Part shown: positions 47,501-57,768 of the stretch, piece after piece
How positions within the stretch are numbered: the stretch's first letter is position 1
Layout of the letters: each line of letters begins with the position of its first letter
Source: Hydractinia symbiolongicarpus
Lineage: Eukaryota > Cnidaria > Hydrozoa > Anthoathecata > Hydractiniidae
Assembly (NCBI RefSeq): GCF_029227915.1
Contig: NC_079879.1
Span: 5,084,001-5,148,000, forward strand
Reading direction: 5' to 3'
Length of the DNA stretch: 64,000 nt
Notes under the pieces: model-generated
Seen by the model: only the letters and a program-made list of their open reading frames with translations
Told to the model about the DNA's origin: nothing
Databases searched by the model: none
Translations under genes and position numbers: made by a program

Positions 47501-48356
47501 CTGTTATGAGCTCCTGGACTAATACTAAATCTTTAACTTACTTTTTTTACCGAACAACGATTTTATTTTTTGCCGACTACGTTTTATGTCGGTTTTTCTT
47601 TTCTTATATATATTTTCAGTATAAAAAAGTTTGTTTTAAATCTTTTGTGTATACCGTTCTCGAAAAGTTGCCCGAAAATTGCCTACGTTAGTGCAAGAAG
47701 TGAATCAGTAAAAGTGACGAAATTTTGCTCAGATAACTGCAGATAATAAATGTTTTCACAGGCTAAAATGGCCAAATTGTCCTCGACACTTTAACAGTCA
47801 TGTTTTCGAAAAGAACCTGATAAGCACTTCCTCCTCTTTTTTTCATTTTCCAATAAAAAGTTGATTGGAAGAACACTATAGAAAAACCCATCATAATTTT
47901 AGAAAGTAACCACAATAAAGACGTGTTGTCGTTTTGCTAGCAGCAACTTCGGTATATATTTACAATTGTTTAATTGTACAGGGATAAATTTATGACGGAG
48001 ACTGGTTCAGTATCACTAGCAGATAATACATACGTTCTGTTTTACAAGACTGTTTCCATCATGGACGTGAGTATTTGTTGTCCTTTGCCGGATCTATTGA
48101 TATGGTGTTGACGACAGTGTCAAAAACTTTTTAATGCCAACTGAAGCCTCAGTGTTTGCGTTGTTTCTATATGTCTTATGACAAGAAAAGTGTGCATCAG
48201 TTCGACATCTCGTGCGAATTATGTAGTAAATCTGTTCTTTTTTTCCAGAAATTAAGAGCAGAACTTTCATCGTATGATGAAAAGCTTGAAAGATATGTCA
48301 AGGAGATAAACGAACTCGAACAAATCGTATCAAATAACTCGCCAGAAAAGCCATAA
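38505..48356 (+). CDS. Abraxas-family (ABRAXAS1/2) deubiquitinase scaffold
   Basis: Abraxas proteins are inactive MPN-domain partners of BRCC36 in the BRCA1-A (nuclear) and BRISC (cytoplasmic) K63-deubiquitinase complexes. A probable first exon at 38505-38535 gives MAFQQKLVVR. Confident exons: 40885-40975, 41171-41207, 41291-41357, 41602-41710, 41902-41992, 42193-42333, 47982-48066, 48249-48356. Family blocks are DGFLLGE, ISDSQ, NLVGYYSIRRNT followed by FRERTILQNML, LLFLLLTPS and INLGSGNELHEY; the last exon is a short coiled coil. At least one exon (about 20 residues) between the first and 40885 was not found, since the direct join is out of frame. The protein ends soon after the coiled coil, without the SPxF tail that lets vertebrate ABRAXAS1 bind BRCA1, which favours a BRISC-type role. 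The 5.6-kb seventh intron holds a transposon. Confidence 0.85.
39891..40241 (+). mobile_element. tRNA-derived SINE copy 2 (plus), in the Abraxas-like gene
   Basis: A tRNA-like head carries an A-box-like TAGATTAGTGGTT and a B-box GGGGTTCGATTCC about 45 bases later. The body matches the 13066-13398 copy in reverse, and the tail ends TATCCCTCGATATTTGTGAGG, then ATGCACATC(TATC)n. The hexamer AAGATT occurs just before the head (39881) and right after the tail (about 40240), a possible target-site duplication. Confidence 0.8.
42889..43335 (+). repeat. Left terminal inverted repeat with internal diverged subrepeats
   Basis: Within the repeat, and just inside it up to about 43590, a unit of about 110 bp recurs in diverged form, recognisable by AAGCTGACCAAAAA, then TTGGGTCT and CAGGTCAGAC. 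The inner copies lie beyond the end of the inverted match. Confidence 0.8.
43858..46624 (-). CDS. Transposon protein with EAD/DTD/GCD signature, possible PIN/XPG-like nuclease
   Basis: The main exon ends at a donor at 44063 and is open from about 46200 (roughly 710 codons). A last exon, 43934-43858, adds an acidic tail rich in Asp, Glu and Ser. Two small upstream exons, 46624-46580 and 46501-46445, are also acidic and phase-compatible with each other; their join to the main exon was not resolved. The N-terminal block contains HPNYARW, then HPEVYTEF and LEQTINAD. The C-terminal half carries STHEEADSRILYHL, then RTIDTDVLIIALG and ALPAYHAFTGCDYTASF. This layout recurs in many unnamed animal transposon proteins. 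The spacing of acidic residues recalls EAEA, DSD and GCDY of the XPG/FEN PIN-like nucleases, but I infer this from motifs only. It is probably the transposase. Confidence 0.75.
47075..47521 (-). repeat. Right terminal inverted repeat
   Basis: Reverse complement of 42889-43335 with very few differences; the match decays at GGGGCGAGAC and the T-rich segment beyond. Confidence 0.9.
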
Positions 48357-48560
48357 CTACCACTGCAGTATTACAACTACATTGAGTTGTACATGCATGA
48401 CACCCTGCGTCAATGTGACAAACTTTTTCTCGCATTAACTTTTGTCGGTGGTGATGACGTAATTGTTGATTAATAGTCACTTGGAACTTCTACAAAGTTG
48501 ATTGCACTTAAGATCTGCCGGAGTTTGTTCAGCAAGTTTTTCGTGTAAATTTGTGTTCGA

Positions 48561-48566
48561 AATAAA
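48561..48566 (+). terminator. Candidate polyadenylation signal of the Abraxas-like gene
   Basis: AATAAA about 205 bp downstream of the stop codon, followed by T/G-rich sequence (TTTTTTGAATTTGTTGTTTG). Confidence 0.5.
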
Positions 48567-49257
48567 AATCCAAGAACTTTTTTGAATTTGTTGTTTGTAT
48601 ACAATAATTAACTTCGTGCCTTTTTTATTTCCTTTCCTCTTAATAGAGTTCTACTCAATTACGACAGCTACACTTGCTATGCGAATCATAAAATGTTCCT
48701 ACCTTTTGCTACAAGTAAACAAACCACATTAGATAATAATTTTTTATTTGATCCGTTATGGTTGCTTTAAAATAATTAAAACTAAATGTACAAACGTTTT
48801 TGTTATATATCTCACCTAGTCAATATTACCAAAGAAATATTCTCTAAAGTTTTAAATAAAATATTATACAAGGGCATACGGTGACTACTGCTAAATTTTG
48901 TTAAAAAATCAATTACAATCTTGAATTGTCGAAAATATTCTTTCCGGCTACTCATCAAAAAGATGTGCATGTTTTGAAATTTTATTTTAAAAATCCTAAA
49001 AATTCGATTATTATAAAGTGGTTAATTGTTACAATTGTCAATATTGTGTTTGTGAATTATTGCATGCAATGTGTCCTTCATCATTTTTGAAGAAGGCGTT
49101 TATCAACCTACCCCGCCCTTTAATACCTCCACAAAAGTCTGGCCTTAATAGGATTAAAAAAATGAATCAGACTGAACACAAACGAAATTTATATTTTGAA
49201 TAACAAAAATGGAAAAAAAATTAACACAATAAACGAAGGTTCTTACAATGTTTTATA

Positions 49258-49353
49258 TATTGGGCGTATTTAATATATAGGGTGTATTTAATATATTGGG
49301 CGTATTTGATATGTTAGGCGTGTTTGATATATTGGGCGTATTTGATATAGAGC
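49258..49353. repeat. About five tandem 20-bp units
   Basis: Diverged units of the type ATATTGGGCGTATTTGATAT follow one another with point changes (AGGGTG, TAGGCG). It is non-coding. Confidence 0.8.
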
Positions 49354-49792
49354 GGCAAGCTGCTTTGGAATAAAGAAATTAGCACACAAAATGACGTTCG
49401 TTGCGGACGTCTGCAATAAACTGTTATTTTCAGGGTTTTGATATGAAAGTAACCGTTCCTCAGTTGTGTGTCTAGGCTTCACTGTAGGTGCGTTTCAAAT
49501 GTAATTAATACTTAAAACGCGTCTACTTCTTTTTGTTATTGTTCAGTACGGAGGATGCTCGTTCTTGCTGATCAGGGTGACATAAAAGTACGTTGTTTTA
49601 TGTTAGTGCAGTGTTAGTAAATGAAATTACATATTTTTGAATATATACATTGTTGTTCCTGTATTTCTAGCGGTTAAACTGACGCTAAATAAATAATATG
49701 TCTTATCAAAAATAAATGATCTTATCAAAATCGTAAAATATTCTCTTTGTTGAATTGTATATGGGTGCTAACTATCATTCACGCGAACTGGT

Positions 49793-51746
49793 TTAATGTC
49801 CCCAGTATGGATTCCAACCATGACTACCAGCGCATGTATGACCATAGTGTGGCAGGATGGCAATGTGGTGATCGTTACAGTGACTGCCAAGATAACCTCC
49901 GTGATGTCCAAGATGGACATGCTCAACATGACCGCATCCGTCATGACAACACCCTCCGTTATGACAACACCCTCCGTTATAACCATGGTGACATCCGTTG
50001 TCATGAGTAACATGGATGTTGTGGTGGTGAGCCTCCTGGTATGTTGGATGTAAGATCACTGGATGGTGAGAATGGTAGGGGTGATTGCAACCGCAGTTGT
50101 CATGGCAACCGCATGAATGATGTGTTGTTTGGCAACCGCAGGGATATCCAAAATCAACGTGATCAGCATGAGGGTAGGTTAAGCAGGGAGACTCGTGTGA
50201 GTAGTGTTCTGCACAACCGACTGGCCAATGATGAATATCATGTATGTGATGGGAACCATGATGGGCGATTGGATAGCTGCAGTGGTGACAACAATCATTA
50301 CAACAATCATTGCAACAACCATGACATCCGTGACCATGATGACAGTCCTGTGGTAACACAAGCACGCGATGTAGATGATGACTGTCAGTTTTATCACTTT
50401 TATTATTGTCATCGTCATCGTCACGTTTTTTTGCATCTTGGGTAATTTTTGACCTAGATTCACCTGTAAAGGGTCCCTCATCTTGTTGTTGCACATAATT
50501 GGACTCTTGCTGAGGATAACCAAAGTTAAATGGTGTGCCTATAGGTAGTTTGTTAAATCCCATTGGTCCCGGGAACATATATGCACCATTTTGGCCTCCT
50601 CCGTATGGCATTCCTTGATAACCACTGATAATCTTTGGTGCAAATTGGTTTTGCATGTTTGCATGCTCCAAGATAAAATCACGTCGCATGTCTTCGTCGT
50701 CATCTCCACCCTCTTGTGCAGGGATGTTGGAATGGAATTCAACAGGTACCTCCTCTTCATTTTCAGATGCTTCTTCATTTCCTGGCTCTTCTTGTTCCAT
50801 TTCGGCAGCGTTAGGTGTCTCCTGATCAGCAATGCCAGTATCAGTGCCAGGGACAGGTGTTCCCTCAGATGCATCTTCTTTCTCTTTTTCATCATCTTCG
50901 TCCCCTGTTACTTTTACGATAGAACTTCCTGTAGAAGTTGATTCGGTTTCCTCTGTCTCTTTCTCTTCAGTGGGCTTTGTTTCAGTTGATGCTGTTTTTT
51001 CTGCTGTAACATCTGCTTCATCTTTCACAACATTTTCATCAGTGACCGGTGTATCATCTTTCTTCTCTGCAGATTTAGTCGCATCAGCAGCCTCCGTATT
51101 GCTATTTGTTACTTCCGATTGGTTCTTTTTTAGGGGCTCTGCGTCTTCCTTGACATCCCTTTTTAATTCTGTCAGCGCTTTCGATGCACTTGAATCTTCA
51201 TAATGTCGAATGTCACCAACAGTTTCAGCAGTCCGTGATTCAGCGTTATCGTCATCAGAAAGAAAGTCAGCCTAAAAACAAGTACATATTAGTTGTTAAA
51301 CGCCCTAAATGTGCGAGGGTTTTACTCCGCGAAACTTCGTTCCTATCAATCGATATCTTTTGATGATATAAAGTTTCCGCCACTATATACTTCTTTTGCG
51401 CCAGCCACATACCAGAAAAGTAAGAAGAAAACCAGCGGTAACATTGTGTTTCACTGATTTTGAGCTACAATGTGTTTGTGTAAGTTGGTTTTACCAATTA
51501 AAAATCGCACTTAACTCGTATGAACTAACACCTAAAACAAAGAGAAACAGTTTTCACCTGCTCTTCATCTTCAGGCGTGCTTCGAATCTGTCTATCTCCA
51601 GTCGAGAAAAGCTGCTCGAAATTATCTGTTATAGCTTTTATATAACCTGCGTAGTAGTCCTTACTGTGCGGAAGAACATCCTGTAAAGGCTTCGCCTGTG
51701 TGACTGTGATAACAGCAAGACACGCTATTAACGGGTAGGTAAACAT
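49793..51746 (-). CDS. Secreted Cys/His-rich protein 1
   Basis: Two exons, 51746-51558 and 51271-49793, join in phase 0 to 555 residues. Exon 1 gives a signal peptide (MFTYPLIACLAVITVTQA) and a short mature module with LPHSKDYYAGYIKAITDNF. Exon 2 starts with a long acidic, Thr/Glu/Lys-rich disordered region, then a Pro/Gly/Tyr/Met segment (about residues 265-330), and from about residue 370 a Cys/His/Gly/Tyr-rich tail with CHGCCNDCCNDCCHHC. The exon 1 module is shared with the gene at 57769-60082, so they are paralogues. I do not recognise a named family. Dense Cys and His suggest metal binding or oxidative cross-linking in an extracellular matrix, cuticle or capsule; this is inference from composition. 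Large plus-strand ORFs here are mirror images of the repetitive codons. Confidence 0.85.
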
Positions 51747-52767
51747 ACTTCTTCACGTTCTATTCGCACTATTTTATTCTTGTTTAAACTGTGAAGAAAG
51801 GTTCGATGTAACATTTGATCATACAGTTCACTTCACCGAATGAGTTTTACCACCTGTCTGTTGAAAGTTGCGCACTGTGAGTTAACTGACCAAGCGCGAA
51901 GTAAAAAACATGTTCGATCAAGCGATAATCAAATTTTACATTGCTTGAAGGGTTGTTTTCGCTCAAAGATTGCTCTACTACTAAAATGCCCGCAAAGTTA
52001 TTTGACAAAGTTTGTTATCAAGGTCGGTTTTCAACATAAATTGTGTTGTACAACAGTCACCGCTCCGACTTTATTGGAAACACATGTACAACAAAGCTAC
52101 AAGATATGTTGCACAACAAATTTCGTTGTGAAACAGCAAAATTTTCTCTACAACTGTTGCACAATATTACAGATTTTAATGGAAACAAGCTTAAGGCAAT
52201 TTGACTTTGTACTTATTGTAATAGGGCGCCTTTAGTAGATAAAGGATAGTTAGAAAAGTTGCCGAAAGGTTGCTTGGCAGAAAGTCGAACAAATTTAAAT
52301 ATTATCAAAACTCTGCCAAAAAAATTCCTTGTGTTCATCCACTCTCGTTAATTTGATGTCAAATTTTACCTAACATTAGACCAATTCAGTGTAAATCAGG
52401 AAACAGGAGCTGTTCGATTAATCAAGGAGGTCACTTTTCTCTTTAAACCTATAAGTAATAACGAACATCTTAGAAAACGCGAAAAAACTTCGCAATGCCA
52501 AACCAATATAAGCTCATCAATGTTATTCTTTGTATTTGCAGCTTGAAAAATATATGTTACTTATATTAAATTGAATTATCACGCAGCCCTGGAGGTGTCA
52601 CTCAGCCTTTCTGATATTCCAATGAGACCTTATAATTTTGGCTCAGGCCTCAGTTTTTCACTGCTTTTCGTAAGGCCTTCCTATTTTGACCGAGAATGAT
52701 ACATCCAAAAAGTCTGTTTCAATCAGGTTCGTTTCGATAGTTACTGACAATTTGTCTTCCTTTTAAC
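51747..52767. other. Non-coding interval upstream of Cys/His protein 1
   Basis: It should contain the promoter of the minus-strand gene. At about 52025-52195 there are several GTTGTACAACA and TTGCACAACA words ending in ATGGAAACA, resembling those at 6470-6605, so a short dispersed element is likely. Nothing else was recognised. Confidence 0.35.
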
Positions 52768-53673
52768 GTGAACAGTAAAACCTACAAACCCTACAGGAAA
52801 CCCAACAACGATCCGCTATATATTAACATTAATTCAAACCACCCGAATACTGTATTGAAAGTCATTCCGAAGATGGTCAATGAAAGATTAATTGCGACAT
52901 CATGTAACAGAAAAGCATTTGATGACGCAAAGCCTTTATACGAAGCTTCACTCTCCGCCAGCGGATTTGAAAGCACAATGACATACGCGAGTAAACCCAA
53001 ACAACGCCCTAATCGCCAAAGGAAGATAATTTGGTTTAACCCGCCGTTCAGTAAAAATGTTAAAACAGACATTGGACGATCATTTCTCAAGATTGTTAGA
53101 AAAAACTTCAGTAAAGATCACAAATATTATAAAATCTTCAACAAAAACACCCTCAAGTTGAGCTATTCATGTAGCACAAACATCTGAAACATCATAAAGG
53201 GACATAATAAAAAAGTTCTCACTTCTGAAGAAAGGCAAAAACAACGACCTTGCAATTGCCGGGATAAGTCCCAGTGTCCACTGAATGGTGACTGTTTAGC
53301 TGCATGCATCATCTACAAAGCGGAAGTCAAATACGTAGACAAAAAGGAATTTTACTACGGACAATGCGAAGGCGGATTTAAAGAAAGGTTTAACAACCAC
53401 AAAAAGTCCTTTCGACACGAGAAATACAGAAACGAAACCGAATTGTCGAAATTAATTTGGAGATTAAAAGACGACGGAACAGACTTTAAAATCTTATGGA
53501 GTATTGAAAAACGTGCAATGCCGTATAAGACAGGAGCGCGCACGTGTGACTTGTGCCTAACAGAAAAAATAGCAATTGTACGAGCTGAACCGAAGGGACT
53601 GTTAAATAAAAGAACAAAACTTATCAACAAATGTCGCCATCGTAACAAATTTACTTTGAAATGGTTGAAATGA
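52768..53673 (+). pseudogene. Penelope-like retroelement 3' fragment (RT end plus GIY-YIG-type domain), broken
   Basis: The first part (to a stop at 53185-53187) has the conserved blocks KTYKPYRKPNNDPLYIN, WFNPPFSKNVKTDIG and YKIFNKNTLKLSYSC found at the end of reverse transcriptases of this type. After the stop, a frame beginning near 53190 gives a zinc-binding-like CNCRDKSQCPLNGDC and a GIY-YIG-endonuclease-like region with FYYGQCEGGFKERFNNH and TCDLCLTEK, and ends at 53673. The 5' end with the RT catalytic core is missing. The sequence between 53780 and 53835 and the adjoining TA run look like the 3' end of such elements. The Penelope assignment is from memory of the motif order. Confidence 0.7.
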
Positions 53674-53859
53674 ACTGTAACGAACAATGTATTTATTTGT
53701 ATTTATTTGTTTTATTACGTTTTATCACGTAATTAAAAGGTTTATACTTTAGTTAGTACCAACTTGTATAATTTGTATCATTTGCCTGAAGATTGCTAAG
53801 AAGCATGAAACTTTAAGTAGCAAAATTAATGTAGTTTTTTCTTGAAAACAAAACATAAA

Positions 53860-54102
<243 letters not shown>

Positions 54103-54460
54103 CTTACATTCGCGCAAATCAGTTAAGAAAGTCCTCAAGCTAGTCAGATCGCAAAAAAGTAATGTAAAGTGGACATACTCCTTGTGGCATCGAAATAAAA
54201 TCGACGTTTTCATGGCTCGACTTATTTTTTGGCCCATATTTTAGTCACCATTTCAAAATTTCGTCATTCAGGGCCTAAAAAGTTGGTCTGATAATTATTT
54301 TCAGTACTCTTACTTAACTTAAACAAAGCGAATTTGAACGTGCCGACTAGATATAAAAAATCTTTACGATTTTTCCTTCCGTATGAATTTTAGTACTTAC
54401 TTCTTTTGATGAATTAAGGCTGAAATTGTTCTTCACATTTTCATCTAAACATCTATAAAA

Positions 54461-54549
54461 CAACATCGATCCCAGGGCCTGTAGCGTTTTTGCTATGAGG
54501 ATGCGCTTTGTCCTCATAAAAAACGCTACTAGCCCTGGGATCGACGTTG
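54461..54549. repeat. Near-perfect 89-bp foldback element
   Basis: The arms 54461-54491 and 54518-54549 are complementary with about three mismatches (core GATCCCAGGGC...GTAGCG), and the centre itself folds (TATGAGGA with TCCTCATA). The whole segment is one long hairpin, which fits a miniature foldback transposon or a small structured RNA. Confidence 0.8.
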
Positions 54550-54840
54550 CTTAAAAACGCAAGAAACCTGTTAAATTGAGCATTTTAAGATATATTTACA
54601 GTCTTAAAATCAGCAGCAAATATAATCCGCTAATATTTTTTTAACACCACGCTGTATTCTTTTATAGAAAATCTGTTATAAGAACACCTTAATTTAGCAG
54701 ACGCTGGATATGTTCTGTTTTTCACAATTTTTCTGCCTTAAATATTCTTATTGGTGTTCCTCTAGAAATAGGGAAATATACAATAATTTTAACGGATGGT
54801 TATGAAGATTTTATAAATTAGCCGATTACAAAACTTTTAC

Positions 54841-54885
54841 GAGGGTTATGGCAAGTCCATTATGGATGGACTCGCCATAACCCTC
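54841..54885. repeat. 45-bp hairpin followed by a T run
   Basis: The left arm GAGGGTTATGGCAAGTCCAT pairs with 54866-54885 with one mismatch and a 5-base loop; TTTTTTTT follows. It is about 290 bp from the previous foldback element but unrelated in sequence. Confidence 0.8.
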
Positions 54886-55049
54886 TTTTTTTTCAATGGA
54901 AAAAACCTTTCGTCAACGAAAATATCTTTTACTGCAATAATCAAATACAAAGTTAGCTAGGAAAATAATAATTTTCTGGTTTAAAATGTTTGTGTTAATA
55001 CATTTGATACATAGTATCACGTGGTATTTGTTTTCCCTTCATGAAATAT

Positions 55050-56522
55050 TTAATAATTTAACAATGGTGTACGTCTAACCAAGTAACCACCTCCATAACC
55101 ACCACCGTAACCACCACCGTAACCACCGCCATATCCTCCGCCAATTCCTCCGCCAATTCCACCAAGGTGATGTCCACACTCGCATGCGTTCACGTGAATT
55201 GCTCCACAACCGCAATGATGGTCGTCGTGACAGCAGCAGTCATGATGACAACAATCGTGATGACATGGTTCGTGACAACATTCGTGGTGATGGCAGGTGT
55301 TAACATGCACACATGGGTGGTGACAATGACATTCATGGACGTGGCATGGATGATGATGGTGATGGCAATGATTCTCGCAGCAGTGATGATAATGTGGACA
55401 ACAGTGGGTGGTGTGATGTTGATGACAGCAATCATGATGGTGGACATCATGATGACAGCATTGACAGTCATGACAATGATGATGACAACAACAAGGTTGG
55501 CAACAATGATGACAGCAGTCATGGCAACAGCAGTCATGGCAACAGTCGCCGCCATCGTGACAGCAATCATGGCAACAATCATGACAACAACACGGACAAC
55601 AGTGATGACAACATTCGCAGCAAGTACAGTTACAGCAACAACACTTGTTTCCACTTCCACTTCCACTTCCACTGCCAGTGCTACATCCGCAATTCTTGTC
55701 TCCATCAGCTTTAGCATCAGCTTTTGGTGTTCTCTTGCTTATCTGGTTTCTGACAGCACCTCGAAGAGGCATGATCAATCCACGACTTTCTGCTGGCATA
55801 AGGTAAGCAGCAGACATTGGGAGTGAGGCGGCATAGGCCAGATTAGATGGGTTAAAAGCTGGGGTGTTATATGATGGATAGGAGTTTCCACTAAACATAC
55901 GAATTGGACGTTGGATCATACCATACCCTAGAACTCGTGGAGATGGATACATATTACCTCGCTGGTACACAGGAACCATCACGTTATTTTCATGAGAGAA
56001 AATTCGTTCTCTTCGCTCGCTTTGTGAGTCTTCCTCTTGATCGTTCTCATCTTCACTTGTCTCATCAGCTTCTGGCGTGGTAGACCTTGATTGCGGCTCT
56101 TCTTCCTCTTCTTGTTCTTCTTCAGTTTCTTCAGTATTTGAATCCCATTGTTCCGATTTTTTGCTAGATTTTTCTACCTTTTCTTTTTCTGGTGCAGGTT
56201 CCTTATCAACTGCAGCTTGTTTCGAGTCTTTCTCTTTTGTGGAATCAGCTGCTGTTTGTTCAGCTTTCTTTTCCTCTGCAGGTTTAGCATCAGATTTGGC
56301 TGATTCTTTAGCACTTGCAGACTCACTTGATTGAGTGTCGTCAGTAGAGCTTTCTGAAGCATCAGCGTCCGGAGATGCTTGCGCTTCTATATCACTTCGT
56401 CTTTGTGAGTCAGTTGCTTCTGTTTCCTCATCTTCGCTACTGTATGGTACAGTATCGCGTTTTTGAAGATACGAACCGTCTTCCTCAGCGATATTTCTTT
56501 TGTTGTCCTTCTTGAATTCTGT
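55050..56522 (-). CDS. Secreted-type Cys/His-rich protein 2, terminal exon without its own leader exon
   Basis: One open exon of 490 codons bounded upstream by a splice acceptor (TTTTAG at 56523) in phase 0. Order: acidic Ser/Glu/Lys disordered region (about 170 residues, ending QSERRER); a Pro/Tyr/Met segment with RGLIMPLRGAVRN; a dense Cys/His block with CCHDCCHDCCHDGG and CCHHCCQPCCCHHHC; then a GGGY repeat (five times) and the end RRTPLLNY. Domain order and the RGLI-P-RG-VRN motif match the 57769-60082 gene, so the two are tandem duplicates. No signal-peptide exon was seen in 56523-57768. It may be spliced in phase from the leader exon at 60082-59888, skipping the other terminal exon, or it may have lost its first exon. 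Confidence 0.8.
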   Translation of the reverse strand, partial: TEFKKDNKRNIAEEDGSYLQKRDTVPYSSEDEETEATDSQRRSDIEAQASPDADASESSTDDTQSSESASAKESAKSDAKPAEEKKAEQTAADSTKEKDSKQAAVDKEPAPEKEKVEKSSKKSEQWDSNTEETEEEQEEEEEPQSRSTTPEADETSEDENDQEEDSQSERRERIFSHENNVMVPVYQRGNMYPSPRVLGYGMIQRPIRMFSGNSYPSYNTPAFNPSNLAYAASLPMSAAYLMPAESRGLIMPLRGAVRNQISKRTPKADAKADGDKNCGCSTGSGSGSGSGNKCCCCNCTCCECCHHCCPCCCHDCCHDCCHDGGDCCHDCCCHDCCHHCCQPCCCHHHCHDCQCCHHDVHHHDCCHQHHTTHCCPHYHHCCENHCHHHHHPCHVHECHCHHPCVHVNTCHHHECCHEPCHHDCCHHDCCCHDDHHCGCGAIHVNACECGHHLGGIGGGIGGGYGGGYGGGYGGGYGGGYLVRRTPLLNY

Positions 56523-57768
56523 CTAAAACGTAATCATGAACATAAAAGGTTAACTTATGATAATAAAATTCATGTTATAGGCACTTCTGTTTACTTGCAG
56601 TTTAATTTTTTTTTGTGAAATGTTGAAAAAATGTTGCATTCATCTCACGCTAGTGACAAATACCTTAGTACTCCATTCCAACCCATTAACTTGAAAAGAC
56701 TTAGGGCGTAGATCTTTTAATTCTACGCGTCAATTTTTTTAAGAGAAATGTTGCTAAAATTAACATTTTAAATCATTAGAATTTGACAATTTCACAATCT
56801 CGTCGGTGTATAATGAACGAGGTTTAGCATTATTTTAAATTTTTTGTAAATTTAGCTTTAATGCCTCTTGTAAAAAGAGTTCTTAAAAAATGCATTTAAC
56901 AATTTCAGCCACTTTTTTATCTTTCGCGAGTATAAATGAGAATTTTTTTTTCACTCATAAAAATAATTTGATGCGTTTAAGGTACTTCCTGACATATTCC
57001 CTGTACAAACTCTTAAACTAAGTCCTTATAGTCCAGGCTCCGCAAAAATTCTGGCGAAAAGCGCCTCATAGTTGGATCTCCATAGCTTCTTGAAACTAGG
57101 TTGTTGTAAAAAGTCCTTTTCTATGTTTTAAAAAGAAGATAATACCAAAGGGTGTCAAACATGAACCGTCTAGGTATTGTCCTTAGCCACCAATCGCCGG
57201 TCAAGTTGAGAATTTCTTTTTATGTTAACCGAAGGGATTTCTCACGAACCGTCCTTAAAAGGTTAAAAAAGAAGTCCAAAGTTGCGATTTGGTCACAACG
57301 ACACGCTCTAAAAATTCTGGGGTAGTATAAAAAAGTAGTGAAAACAGCTTCTTTCAGCAAATACATTTTAATTATCTATCTCTTAACCTTTGTATATCAG
57401 TCATAAAAAACAGACATCGTCAACATAATCAATACAATACAATTAACTTGATAAAAAAGTAAAAACAGAATTTAAAAGTGATTAATTGTTGCGGGGAGAA
57501 CTCAATACATTTAGTAAGTTGATTGGTATCGGTCGATATCTCCAAATTCTATGCGCTATTGTCAAAACAAAGTATACTAATTTGTTGTTTTGTTTGATAA
57601 GAGGGACCGCATGAGGATGGTTAAGGCTGAACAAAAAGAAAAGTCTGAAAAATTGCAATAATAAACTCAGCTATTCAGGCCTGTGGTTATCAACACACTT
57701 ATTATATATATCAAAAAGTTGAACAAGATTTTAGCAGTATTATAACGTTTATTCTCTACTGCGAAACT
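56523..57768. other. Spacer between Cys/His terminal exons 2 and 3
   Basis: About 1.25 kb examined for a signal-peptide exon on the minus strand without success. No repeat or RNA gene was recognised. Confidence 0.45.
57748..57753 (-). terminator. Candidate polyadenylation signal of Cys/His protein 3
   Basis: AATAAA on the minus strand about 15 bases after the stop codon; unusually close, so the 3' UTR would be very short. Confidence 0.5.

Larger units (their letters stand above)
42889..47521. mobile_element. 4.6-kb DNA transposon with about 447-bp terminal inverted repeats
   Basis: The left end TAGTCCAGGAGCTCATAAC and the right end are inverted copies that stay almost identical for about 447 bp (42889-43335 versus 47075-47521), which implies recent activity. 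ATA flanks both ends (42886-42888, 47522-47524), a weak candidate for a 3-bp target duplication. Between the repeats is one multi-exon minus-strand gene. The insertion lies in an Abraxas-like intron, opposite to that gene. Confidence 0.9.
48357..49792. other. Intergenic region downstream of the Abraxas-like gene
   Basis: It holds a candidate AATAAA (48561-48566) about 200 bp after the Abraxas-like stop and a short tandem repeat at 49258-49353. No further gene was recognised. Confidence 0.5.

Noticed and set aside
49768-51746. Metallothionein identity for the Cys/His proteins
   Set aside because: Metallothioneins are small, intracellular and His-poor; these are long, secreted and have acidic and Gly-Tyr regions.
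55167-55826. Plus-strand 219-codon ORF opposite the Cys/His domain
   Set aside because: Mirror of the repetitive TGC/CAC codons on the other strand; Met/Thr/Val-only composition. The same applies to 50041-50445, 57924-58569 and others.
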